Source: Firmicutes bacterium UBA6132 (GTDB lineage Bacteria > Bacillota_A > Clostridia > Tissierellales > Sedimentibacteraceae). Taken from it: a stretch of 35,770 nt of DNA. The stretch spans positions 8,213 through 43,982 of the forward strand of contig DIVM01000098.1 of the NCBI GenBank assembly GCA_002435835.1, read 5' to 3'. The position numbers were made by a program, and so were the translations under genes. This document shows, in pieces, positions 17,320 to 25,415 of the stretch (position 1 is its first letter; each line of letters starts with the position of its first letter). The notes under the pieces are model-generated. The model was not told the DNA's origin. It made no database searches and saw nothing but the letters and a program-made list of their open reading frames with translations.

Positions 17320-18726
17320 ATGGAAGTATTAAATTTAGGAATTTTATCAATAATACCCTCAGTACTAGCAATTGTATTATCTTTTGCAACAAGAAATACA
17401 GTAATATCTCTTGCAATAGCATGTATAGTAGGAACACTGCTTGCAGGGCAAGGGCTATTAGGATTTCCAACATTAATAAAAACAAGTTTAGGAACAACAA
17501 GTTTTGCGTGGGTAATGCTTTTAAATGCTTTTATTGGAATATTAGTTGCCTTTTTTCAAAAAACTGGTGCTATCCAAGGATTTTCTCAATACATTCAAGA
17601 TAAAAAACTTAGCAGAAAAGCAGTTCAGTTAGTAGCTTGGTTTTTAGGAATGTTTGTGTATTTCAGTGATTCATTTAGTCCATTATTCGTAGGAACTACA
17701 ATGAGAAGCATATCTGATAAAGCAAGAATTTCAAGAGAAAAATTATCTTACATTGCTGACTCTGGTGCAGCACCAGTAAGTGTTTTAGTACCAATTACAG
17801 GATGGGCTGCATATTTAAGCAGTTTAGCTATTGGATTTGGCGTTATAGTAACTCAAGAAGATGCAATGAACTTATTTATTAAGGCAATTCCTTTTAACTT
17901 TTATGCAGTATTTACAATAATATTTGTTGGATTAATTTCAGGCGGAATAATTAAAGATTTCGGTCCTATGAAAAAAGCTGAAGATAGAGCAATTAATGAA
18001 GGTAAAGTTTTAAGAGATGGAGCACAGCCATTAATAGGTAAAGAGTTAACTGAAATGGAATCTTACCCTGGTTTAAAACCAAGAGTATTTTTAAACTTTT
18101 TGTTACCTGTAATAATGATAATTGTTATAGCAATGGGTACATATTTAACAATAAAATCTGCTAAAACAATGGAAGCATTCTTGTTTGTTGTAATATTTAT
18201 GACAATAAGCATGTTTATACAAGGAGTTCCATTTAAAGTAATAATGGAAACAATGACAGATGGTATTAAAGGTGCTGTGCCAGCAATTATAATATTAGCT
18301 TTGGCCTATTCAATTAATTCATTGAGTAAAACTATGGGAACAGCTAATTTTATCATATCAATTAGCGAAGGATTTTTAACTCCTCAGTTGTTGCCAGCAA
18401 TTATATTTTTAATATCAGCTATAATGGCTTTTTCAACTGGATCATCATGGGGAACATTTGCAATTTGTATGCCTATAGCACTTCCATTAGCATTTAACTT
18501 AACAGGTGGAGATGCGACAACATTGGTTGTAGCATCATTTGCAGCCGTAGCAGGGGGAGGAGTATTCGGTGACCACTGTTCACCATTATCAGATACAACA
18601 ATACTTGCATCAACTGGTTCTGCAGCTGACCATATAGACCACGTTAAAACACAGCTTCCATATGCTTTAGTTTGTGGTGGCGTTGCATTAATTGGATATT
18701 TAATATTAGGTTTTGTAAGTATATAA
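17320..18726 (+). CDS. NhaC-family sodium-coupled antiporter/transporter
   Basis: This 468-residue membrane protein has about 11-12 predicted helices and NhaC-family signatures: TGSSWGTFAICMPIALPLA and GGVFGDHCSPLSDTTILASTGS near the C-terminus, and YFSDSFSPLFVGTT earlier. The family exchanges Na+ for protons or carries organic acids and amino acids in exchange for ions. It lies 78 bp after the dehydrogenase with GGAGG before its ATG and no terminator between. The pair is probably one sigma-54-driven operon, which favours import of the dehydrogenase substrate over plain pH control. A second NhaC-like gene lies at 29658. Confidence 0.85.
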   Translation: MEVLNLGILSIIPSVLAIVLSFATRNTVISLAIACIVGTLLAGQGLLGFPTLIKTSLGTTSFAWVMLLNAFIGILVAFFQKTGAIQGFSQYIQDKKLSRKAVQLVAWFLGMFVYFSDSFSPLFVGTTMRSISDKARISREKLSYIADSGAAPVSVLVPITGWAAYLSSLAIGFGVIVTQEDAMNLFIKAIPFNFYAVFTIIFVGLISGGIIKDFGPMKKAEDRAINEGKVLRDGAQPLIGKELTEMESYPGLKPRVFLNFLLPVIMIIVIAMGTYLTIKSAKTMEAFLFVVIFMTISMFIQGVPFKVIMETMTDGIKGAVPAIIILALAYSINSLSKTMGTANFIISISEGFLTPQLLPAIIFLISAIMAFSTGSSWGTFAICMPIALPLAFNLTGGDATTLVVASFAAVAGGGVFGDHCSPLSDTTILASTGSAADHIDHVKTQLPYALVCGGVALIGYLILGFVSI

Positions 18727-18730
18727 TTAT

Positions 18731-18764
18731 AAAAAAAACATCGCTGTAACGGCGATGTTTTTTT
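18731..18764. terminator. Bidirectional terminator between convergent genes
   Basis: ACATCGC (18738-18744) and GCGATGT (18752-18758) form the stem. It is flanked by an A run on the left and a T run on the right, so it can end transcription from both the antiporter gene and the minus-strand activator gene. Confidence 0.85.
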
Positions 18765-18829
18765 ATGGTCTTAAAAAAAAACACACTAAATTATGGCATA
18801 TTTTGAAAATTATTTTCTATTTTGAGACT

Positions 18830-20254
18830 TTATTTAAAAGGTATATTTAAATTTTTTATTTTATATTGGAGTGTTTGTCTTGGTATATTTATTAGTGTTG
18901 CTGCTTTTGTTATATTGTAATTCGTTTGCTCAAGTGCAGATGTTATAATTTCTCGTTCAACTTTTTCAACTGCCTTATTAAGAGGCTGTAATATATTTGT
19001 ATCTATGGTTGAATATGTTTTGTTTGGATGAAAATTTTTAAATTGGAAAGGTAGATGTTCTTCCCTTATTAATTCTCCATCATATAAGCTTATAGCACTT
19101 TCTATAGAATGTTCTAATTCACGTATATTACCAGGCCAGCTGTAATCCATGAAAATTTGAATTACCTTCTTAGAAATTCCAATAAAAAATTTATTATTTT
19201 TATCATTATATTTTTTAATAAAATGCTCAACTAATATAGGAATATCTTCTTTTCTGTCTTGCAAATCAGGTATTACAAGTCCTATTACATTTAATCTATA
19301 AAATAAATCATGTCTTAATTGTTTGTTTTGTAAAACATCGGATAAATCAGTGTTGATAGCAGATATTATTCTTACATCAACATCAATTGTACTTGTTGAA
19401 CCAACCCTTCTTATTCTTCCATCCTGCAAAACTCTTAGAAGTTTTGCTTGAAGTTCTAAAGGCATTGAATTTATTTCATCTAAAAATAATGTTCCACCAT
19501 TCGCTAATTCAAATAAGCCCGGTCTATTTTCTGCTCCTGTAAAACTTCCTTTTACTGAACCAAACAAAATACTTTCCAATAAATTTGCAGGTAAAGCTGC
19601 GCAGTTTTGAGCAATAAAAGGCATGTGTTTCCTTTTGCTTGAATTGTGAATTGATTGAACAAAAAGTTCTTTACCTGTTCCAGTACTTCCTGAAATCATT
19701 ACAGGTGAATCAGATAATGCTGCTTTTGTACCAAGAGTTTTTAGCTTTAACATTTCTTTACTTTGTCCTATTATATCAAGAAATGTAAATTTAGCACCAG
19801 CTTTTGATTTTTTAATTTCTTCATTTATATCTTTATTGGTTTCATATAATTCTCTTTGTAAACTAACTATTTTTTCAGATAATTCTCTTACTCTTGTAAT
19901 ATTTCTTGAAATTTCTAAAGCGCCTACTATTTTATTGTTATACATAATAGGTAGGGATGAATTTATTGTAGAAATTTTATCACCTTTGTAGTTAACAAAA
20001 TTTTGTTCCATATTAAATATTGGCTTACCAGTTTTTAAAACTTGTAGAAGAGTGCTTGTATCAAATGTCAGTGACGGATAAACTTCTAAAATATGCCTAC
20101 CAATAGCCTTTTCTACATCAATTTCATCAAGAAATTTAGCAGCTCTGTTGTAATAAACAATTTTGCCACTTGCATCAATTATATGTATTCCATCATCAAT
20201 TAAATCAATGGCCTGAATTAAAGATTCAATATATTTTTTATCCATGTTTGACAA
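18830..20254 (-). CDS. Sigma-54-dependent activator, candidate regulator of the lysine operon
   Basis: This enhancer-binding protein of about 474 residues has an N-terminal PAS domain (DGIHIIDASGKIVYYNRAA), a coiled linker (ELSEKIVSLQRELYETN), an AAA+ domain and a Fis-type helix-turn-helix (ITKAATLINIPRQTLQYKI). Walker A reads GSTGTGKE (189-196) instead of the usual GESGTGKE, and the sigma-54 contact loop reads GSFTGA (236-241) instead of GAFTGA. The frame is open to a GTG at 20263. A TTG at 20254, 6 nt after AGGGGTG, is the better start; an ATG at 20245 is possible. Two dyads just upstream match one in front of the kdd sigma-54 promoter. This is why I suggest it controls the lysine operon and its own gene. 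The link is inference. Confidence 0.9.
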   Translation of the reverse strand: MSNMDKKYIESLIQAIDLIDDGIHIIDASGKIVYYNRAAKFLDEIDVEKAIGRHILEVYPSLTFDTSTLLQVLKTGKPIFNMEQNFVNYKGDKISTINSSLPIMYNNKIVGALEISRNITRVRELSEKIVSLQRELYETNKDINEEIKKSKAGAKFTFLDIIGQSKEMLKLKTLGTKAALSDSPVMISGSTGTGKELFVQSIHNSSKRKHMPFIAQNCAALPANLLESILFGSVKGSFTGAENRPGLFELANGGTLFLDEINSMPLELQAKLLRVLQDGRIRRVGSTSTIDVDVRIISAINTDLSDVLQNKQLRHDLFYRLNVIGLVIPDLQDRKEDIPILVEHFIKKYNDKNNKFFIGISKKVIQIFMDYSWPGNIRELEHSIESAISLYDGELIREEHLPFQFKNFHPNKTYSTIDTNILQPLNKAVEKVEREIITSALEQTNYNITKAATLINIPRQTLQYKIKNLNIPFK

Positions 20255-20277
20255 ATTTTTCACCCCTATTATAAACG

Positions 20278-20313
20278 TGCCGAGATTTCGGCAATGTAGC
20301 CAAAATTTCGGCG
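20278..20313. promoter_or_regulatory. Tandem dyads upstream of the third activator gene
   Basis: TGCCGAGATTTCGGCA (20278-20293) is a perfect 6-bp-arm dyad. GCCAAAATTTCGGC (20299-20312) is a weaker one, centred 20 bp away, or about two helical turns. The shared pattern GCC-n8-GGC with an A/T core also occurs at 21767-21780 before kdd. They are likely binding sites of the activator itself. Confidence 0.6.
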
Positions 20314-20344
20314 ATAATGTTCTTTTTTATATTTGTGTAATTTA

Positions 20345-20767
20345 CTATAGTATTTCTATGCTTAATTTATTATAACTATCACCGGTATTACCAAAATCTA
20401 CTTTATATTCTACATAAACTTTACCTTTACCATTTTCATTTAAATTATTTTCAAAAATTTCAGTAGTATAATTTAAATTAAATGTCCCATATGGTGTTGT
20501 ATATAAATTTTTGAAATTCTTTTGTTTTTCAAACTCCATCCTTGATGAAAAAGACCCAATTTTAATCATGAGCATTTTATTTTTTTCTATCTTTAATCTT
20601 GTTTTGCTTCCTTTAACTTCGGTCATATCACTTTCGTCATAATTAATAACAAAATGATCATCAAATTTTTCCATAGTAGCTTCAGAAATGAAATCGATTA
20701 TATCTTCATTGCCAGCCGCATCAATGGTTTGTATTGTTTCTATTTTTATTTTAACTTTAGATTCCAT
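20345..20767 (-). CDS. DUF1934 family beta-barrel protein (YwiB-like)
   Basis: This 140-residue protein resembles the DUF1934/YwiB family of small calycin-like beta-barrels found in Firmicutes, here placed by overall pattern (VKIKIETIQT, DFISEATMEKFDDHFVINYDE, TPYGTFNLNYTTEIFENNLNENGKGKVYVEYKVDFG). No catalytic residues are evident and the function is unknown. It has no signal peptide, so it is probably cytosolic. It lies 29 bp after murI on the same strand and is likely cotranscribed with it. Confidence 0.75.
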   Translation of the reverse strand: MESKVKIKIETIQTIDAAGNEDIIDFISEATMEKFDDHFVINYDESDMTEVKGSKTRLKIEKNKMLMIKIGSFSSRMEFEKQKNFKNLYTTPYGTFNLNYTTEIFENNLNENGKGKVYVEYKVDFGNTGDSYNKLSIEIL

Positions 20768-20796
20768 TTTATCACATCCGTATCTTATAAGTTTAA

Positions 20797-21603
20797 TTAA
20801 AGATTATCTATTGCAATTTCATTAAGTATATCAATTTCTTTTTTTAAAAAATTGCCACCAACTCTTCTGAAACGTTCAGGTGCATCGCTTACAAAATATT
20901 CATATTTAGGGAGTTCGAAATTTTCATTTAAAATACTGAATTCTCCAAGAATTTTTTTAAGATCTTTTGCAGTTTCAAATGCTGGATTTACTAATTTTAC
21001 ATATGGTCCTACAACCTTTTTAATTGTATATCTTAGAATAGGGTAATGAGTGCACCCTAATACTAATGCATCTATGTCATGTTCAATTAATTCTGCAAGG
21101 TATTTTTCAGCAGTTAATTCAGCTACATTTGAATATTCCCAGCCTTCTTCAACTATAGGTACAAAAAGTGGGCATGGTATACCAATAACTTCAGCATCAT
21201 GTTTATATTCCATAATTCTTTCTTGGTATGCACTGCTGTTTATAGTTGCAGTTGTTCCAATTACACCTATATGTCCATTTTTAGTTACACTTGCGGCACT
21301 TCTTGCCCCAGGTTCGATAACTCCAATAACAGGTATATCAAAATTCTTTTTTAAATGATCTAAAGCAATTGAACTTGCTGTATTACACGCTATTACTATT
21401 GCTTTAACATCTTTGCTTTTTAAAAAAGATGCACATTGATATGAATATTTTTTAATTGTCTGCACAGATCTTGAACCGTAAGGTATTCTGGCAGTATCAC
21501 CAAAATATATTAAATTTTCATATGGTAGCTGCTCCATTATTTCTCTCATGACTGTTAGGCCACCAATTCCTGAATCAAATATTCCAATAGGTCTATTATC
21601 CAT
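20797..21603 (-). CDS. murI: Glutamate racemase
   Basis: This 268-residue enzyme converts L-glutamate to D-glutamate for peptidoglycan. Hallmarks are PIGIFDSGIGGLTV near the start, YFGDTARIPYG, and the two catalytic cysteines C73 (IACNTAS) and C184 (LGCTHYPIL) that act as acid/base pair. The length is typical. AAGGAAT lies just upstream of the ATG at 21603. It is divergent from the kdd operon and followed by the DUF1934 gene. It is a housekeeping gene rather than part of lysine catabolism. Confidence 0.96.
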   Translation of the reverse strand: MDNRPIGIFDSGIGGLTVMREIMEQLPYENLIYFGDTARIPYGSRSVQTIKKYSYQCASFLKSKDVKAIVIACNTASSIALDHLKKNFDIPVIGVIEPGARSAASVTKNGHIGVIGTTATINSSAYQERIMEYKHDAEVIGIPCPLFVPIVEEGWEYSNVAELTAEKYLAELIEHDIDALVLGCTHYPILRYTIKKVVGPYVKLVNPAFETAKDLKKILGEFSILNENFELPKYEYFVSDAPERFRRVGGNFLKKEIDILNEIAIDNL

Positions 21604-21766
21604 TATAATTCCTTCTTATTTATATAATATAGTCTTATTATTCCATACATTATATGAAAAATCAACATATAAATTGCATAATAATTTTAAATAAAAATTC
21701 AATGCTTGTACGCGATTAAAAGAATAAATTAATATAAAGAACTAAAAATGGTTACAATAATTGTTA

Positions 21767-21780
21767 GCCGAATATTTGGC
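21767..21780. promoter_or_regulatory. Candidate enhancer site of the lysine operon
   Basis: GCCGAATATTTGGC matches the dyads at 20279-20292 and 20299-20312 in length, GCC/GGC ends and A/T core. Its centre is about 82 bp upstream of the -24 GG of the kdd promoter, a normal enhancer distance. The rest of the 21604-21962 gap shows only this site and the promoter below. Confidence 0.6.
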
Positions 21781-21853
21781 ACTTGACATTGATTTAACAT
21801 AATGATAACGTAATAAACGTTGGAAACTGGCTAAAATTTATTTTTTGACAAAT

Positions 21854-21869
21854 TGGCACGATAATTGCT
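21854..21869 (+). promoter_or_regulatory. Sigma-54 (-24/-12) promoter of the lysine fermentation operon
   Basis: TGGCACG-ATAA-TTGCT matches the full consensus TGGCACG(N4)TTGCW. GG (21855-21856) and GC (21867-21868) are 10 bases apart. Transcription should start near 21880, leaving a leader of about 83 nt before kdd. Confidence 0.92.
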
Positions 21870-21962
21870 TATTATATTGTCGAAGTAAAGTTGACTAATA
21901 ATATTTCATGAATTTTAAAAAAAGTAATTAAAATATAACTTAAATAATTAGGAGGAAACAAA

Positions 21963-23003
21963 ATGAAAAAAGGAAATCCATTTGGAACACACAGAGTAAT
22001 TGAACCAGTAGGTGTTTTACCACAACCAGCACTTAAAGTTGACAACACTATGGAAATATTATACGATAATGAAATATTAATAAACGTACAAACATTAAAT
22101 GTTGACTCAGCAAGCTTTACACAAATTTCTGACCAAGCAGGCGGAGATATAGAAAAAATTAAAGAGATAATGAAAGGTATTGTTGCTGAAAGAGGAAAAC
22201 ATCAAAATCCTGTTACAGGTTCTGGCGGAATGCTTATAGGAACTATAGAACAAATAGGAACAGCTCTTGAAGGAAAAACAGATCTAAAAGTTGGGGACAA
22301 AATTGCTACATTAGTTTCATTATCATTAACTCCACTAGTTATTGAAGAAATAATAGAAGTAAGAAAAGATATAGACCAAGTAGATATTAAAGGAAAAGCA
22401 ATATTATTTGAAAGCGGAATTTATGCAAAAATACCAACGGATATTCCTGAGAACCTTGCTTTATCAGTATTGGACGTTGCAGGAGCACCAGCACAAACTA
22501 AAAAACTTGTTAAAGAAGGCGATACAGTTTTAGTTACAGGAGCAGCAGGTAAATCAGGTATACTTTGTTTATATGAAGCAAAAAAATTAGTTGGACCAAA
22601 TGGAAAAGTTATTTGTTTAGTTCATAGTGAAAAATCAATTGATAAAGTAAAAGCTCTTGGATTAGCAGATGAGTATATTGCAGCTGATGCAACTGATGCA
22701 GTTGGAGTATATGATAAAATTGTTGAATTAACAAATGGAGAACTTTGTGATTTAGTTATAAGCTGTGTATCAAGACCTAATTGCGAAATGTCAGCTATTC
22801 TTGCTACAAAAGATGAAGGAACAGTTTATTTCTTCTCTATGGCAACAAGCTTTACAAAAGCAGCATTAGGTGCTGAAGGTGTTGGTAAAGATATCAACAT
22901 GATAATAGGAAATGGATACTGCAAAGGACATGCGGAAGTAGCTCTTGATATTATGAGAGAAAGCGAAGCATTAAGAGACTTATATACAAAATTATACGCT
23001 TAA
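21963..23003 (+). CDS. kdd: L-erythro-3,5-diaminohexanoate dehydrogenase
   Basis: This 346-residue NAD(P)-dependent enzyme oxidatively deaminates 3,5-diaminohexanoate to 5-amino-3-oxohexanoate, the third step of lysine fermentation. The N-terminus (KKGNPFGTHRVIEPVGVLPQ) is characteristic of Kdd proteins. The nucleotide-binding loop is TGAAGKSG (192-199). GGAGG lies 6 nt before the ATG. It is the first gene of the sigma-54-driven operon, upstream of kamA-kamE, with no terminator before kamA. In many lysine fermenters kdd is next to kce and kal, but neither is here. Confidence 0.94.
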   Translation: MKKGNPFGTHRVIEPVGVLPQPALKVDNTMEILYDNEILINVQTLNVDSASFTQISDQAGGDIEKIKEIMKGIVAERGKHQNPVTGSGGMLIGTIEQIGTALEGKTDLKVGDKIATLVSLSLTPLVIEEIIEVRKDIDQVDIKGKAILFESGIYAKIPTDIPENLALSVLDVAGAPAQTKKLVKEGDTVLVTGAAGKSGILCLYEAKKLVGPNGKVICLVHSEKSIDKVKALGLADEYIAADATDAVGVYDKIVELTNGELCDLVISCVSRPNCEMSAILATKDEGTVYFFSMATSFTKAALGAEGVGKDINMIIGNGYCKGHAEVALDIMRESEALRDLYTKLYA

Positions 23004-23095
23004 TTAAAGTTTAAGTTTTAAAATATATAGTAAAAAGATACTGAAATTAATAATACTAAAAGTTAATGCTAATTAAATGTTTATGGAGGATTGAA

Positions 23096-24346
23096 ATGGC
23101 TTATTATAATCAAATTGAACTTTGGAAGGATGTTAAACCTGAAGAGTGGAATGACTGGAAATGGCAAGTAGAAAATCGTATAGATACAGTAGATAAATTA
23201 AAGAAAATAATTAATATTACAGGAAAAGAAGAAGAAGATATAGCAAAAGTTCTTGAAAAATTCAGAATGGGTATCACACCATATTATGCAGCACATATGG
23301 ATAAAGATGATGTGAGAGACCCAATCAGAATGCAAGCTGTACCAATTTTATCAGAAAATCATATTAGTGCAGCTGATATGGAAGATCCATTACATGAAGA
23401 TACAGATTCACCAGCACCTGGTTTAACTCACCGTTATCCAGACAGAGTATTGTTTTTAATAACAGACCAATGCTCAATGTACTGTAGACATTGTACAAGA
23501 AGAAGATTTGCAGGCGGATGTGATGATGAAGTTTCTATGGATAATGTTGATAAATGTATTGAATACATAAGAAACACTCCACAAGTTAGAGACGTATTAT
23601 TATCAGGTGGAGATTGTTTGTTAGTATCTGACAGCAAATTAGAATATATCATCAAAAAATTAAGAGAAATACCACATGTAGAAATCATTCGTCTTGGTTC
23701 AAGAACACCAGTTGTTCTTCCACAAAGAATTACTGATGATTTAGTAAACATGCTTAAAAAATATCACCCAATTTGGTTAAACACTCATTTCAATCATCCA
23801 AATGAGTTCACTGATGAAGCTAAGGAAGCTTTGAGAAAATTAGCTGATGCAGGTATACCTCTTGGTAATCAATCAGTTCTTTTAAGAGGAGTTAATGACT
23901 GCCCTCATATTATGAGAGATTTAGTTCATGAACTTGTAAAAAATAGAGTTAGACCATATTACATTTACCAATGCGACTTATCTTTAGGAATTGAACATTT
24001 CAGAACTTCAGTTGCAACTGGTATTGAAATAATAGAAAGCTTAAGAGGACATACTTCAGGATATTGCGTACCAACATTTGTTGTTGATGCACCTGGTGGT
24101 GGAGGAAAAACTCCAGTAATGCCAAATTACGTTATATCACAATCAGCGGACAAAATAATTCTTAGAAATTATGAAGGTGTTATAACGACATATACAGAAC
24201 CACACTTACCAAAATTAGAATGCACATGTGATGTATGTCAAGGTAAGAAAAAAGATCCATTAACAGGGGTTGCAGGTTTATTAGCTGGAAATGATTTAGC
24301 ATTAGAACCTACAAAACTTGAAAGAAGAGACAGAGTAAGTCACTAG
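23096..24346 (+). CDS. kamA: Lysine 2,3-aminomutase
   Basis: This 416-residue radical SAM/PLP enzyme converts L-lysine to L-beta-lysine. It shows the iron-sulfur cysteines C126, C130 and C133 (CSMYCRHC), the PLP lysine K338 in [12 protein letters not shown], the substrate-binding aspartates D294 and D331, and the C-terminal zinc cysteines 376, 378 and 381 (CTCDVC). All are one position later than in the well-studied Clostridium subterminale enzyme. The frame is open from 23066, but the ATG at 23096 has GGAGG just upstream and gives the standard N-terminus. It follows kdd and precedes kamB. Confidence 0.97.
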   Translation: MAYYNQIELWKDVKPEEWNDWKWQVENRIDTVDKLKKIINITGKEEEDIAKVLEKFRMGITPYYAAHMDKDDVRDPIRMQAVPILSENHISAADMEDPLHEDTDSPAPGLTHRYPDRVLFLITDQCSMYCRHCTRRRFAGGCDDEVSMDNVDKCIEYIRNTPQVRDVLLSGGDCLLVSDSKLEYIIKKLREIPHVEIIRLGSRTPVVLPQRITDDLVNMLKKYHPIWLNTHFNHPNEFTDEAKEALRKLADAGIPLGNQSVLLRGVNDCPHIMRDLVHELVKNRVRPYYIYQCDLSLGIEHFRTSVATGIEIIESLRGHTSGYCVPTFVVDAPGGGGKTPVMPNYVISQSADKIILRNYEGVITTYTEPHLPKLECTCDVCQGKKKDPLTGVAGLLAGNDLALEPTKLERRDRVSH

Positions 24347-24351
24347 GAATA

Positions 24352-24363
24352 GGGGACTGTCCC
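24352..24363. repeat. GGGACTGTCCC palindrome between kamA and kamB
   Basis: GGGAC-T-GTCCC (24353-24363) is a perfect palindrome in the 40-bp gap between kamA and kamB. Its 11-base core GGGGACTGTCC recurs in inverted orientation at 9190-9200. Confidence 0.55.
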
Positions 24364-24386
24364 AAAAAGTATAGTGAGGCAAAACT

Positions 24387-25415
24387 ATGAGATTAATTGA
24401 AATAATTAAAACTAAAAATTATAAATCCATATCCATTGTTGGCCTTGCTAAAAATGCTGGCAAAACAGTGGCGCTCAATTATCTCATAGAAGAAGCATAT
24501 GAACATAATTTATCCATAGGTATAACTTCAACGGGTAGGGATGGTGAAAGTGTAGATTTAGTAACACAAACTCACAAACCATCCATCTATGTTACAGAAG
24601 GAATGCTTGTTGCAACAGCAAAAAAGACTCTAATGCTTTCTGACTGTAAAGTAGAAATACTTGAATCCACCGATATAAATACTCCCATGGGCGAAGTAAT
24701 ATTAGTTAAAGTTAGACAGGGAGGCAATATTCAGATTGCTGGACCTGTTAGTGCAAAAGATATGAAAATTGTATTGAAGCGCCTTAATTTTTATGGGGCT
24801 GAAGTAGTTTTAGTGGATGGAGCTATAGACAGAAAAGCTGTTTCTTCACCTGTTATTACAGATGCTTGTATAGTTGCAACAGGAGCAGTTATAAGCCGTG
24901 ATATGAAAAAAGTTATAGAAAAAACAGTTCATGCTGTCGAATGTTATAGCTTCAAAGAACCTATGGATGAAATTAAAAAAATTATAAAAGAAACAAACAA
25001 AACATGCATAATACAAAATGATGGTAATGTGATTGTACCTGATATTGAAACAAGTATAACTGGTGGCAAAAAAATAAATGATAAAATAAATGAAAACACT
25101 GCTTTTGTATATATAAAAGGAGCAGTTACATCTATTTTGTTAAAAGATATAGTTAACTCTGAATTTATAAAAAATTTTGATATTATAATAGAAGATGGAA
25201 CAAAAATTTTCATAGATTCAAACCTATGGAATGATTTAAAGAGAAAAGGCCTTAAAATTATGGTCTTAAACAGCATTGATGTTATAGCAGTAACTTTAAA
25301 TCCATTTTCACCATCAGGATATTTTTTCGATAGTGAAGAATTTAAATCAAAAATAAAACATTATATTCATGGGATCAAAATAATAGATGTAGTTTCAGGT
25401 GGTGAAGAAGATTGA
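24387..25415 (+). CDS. kamB: Lysine 5,6-aminomutase reactivase subunit KamB
   Basis: This 342-residue protein has a P-loop close to the N-terminus, GLAKNAGKT (residues 19-27), followed by an acidic/glycine-rich region with VLVDGAIDRKA that may be its Walker B equivalent. No membrane segment or signal is seen. It belongs to the conserved kamB position in lysine fermentation operons. KamB and KamC are regarded as an ATP-dependent reactivation pair for the B12 aminomutase KamDE, which inactivates during turnover. The stop overlaps the kamC start (ATTGA), consistent with a protein complex. The assignment rests on P-loop, length and context; the detailed mechanism is not readable from sequence. 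Confidence 0.8.
   Translation: MRLIEIIKTKNYKSISIVGLAKNAGKTVALNYLIEEAYEHNLSIGITSTGRDGESVDLVTQTHKPSIYVTEGMLVATAKKTLMLSDCKVEILESTDINTPMGEVILVKVRQGGNIQIAGPVSAKDMKIVLKRLNFYGAEVVLVDGAIDRKAVSSPVITDACIVATGAVISRDMKKVIEKTVHAVECYSFKEPMDEIKKIIKETNKTCIIQNDGNVIVPDIETSITGGKKINDKINENTAFVYIKGAVTSILLKDIVNSEFIKNFDIIIEDGTKIFIDSNLWNDLKRKGLKIMVLNSIDVIAVTLNPFSPSGYFFDSEEFKSKIKHYIHGIKIIDVVSGGEED

Noticed and set aside
21774..21795. Second -24/-12 promoter (TTGGCACTTGACATTGA) before kdd
   Set aside because: The -24 part fits, but TG stands where GC of the -12 element should be. The GGC belongs to the dyad at 21767-21780.
21880..21962. Lysine riboswitch or T-box in the kdd leader
   Set aside because: The leader is only about 83 nt and shows none of the conserved structure or motifs of either.
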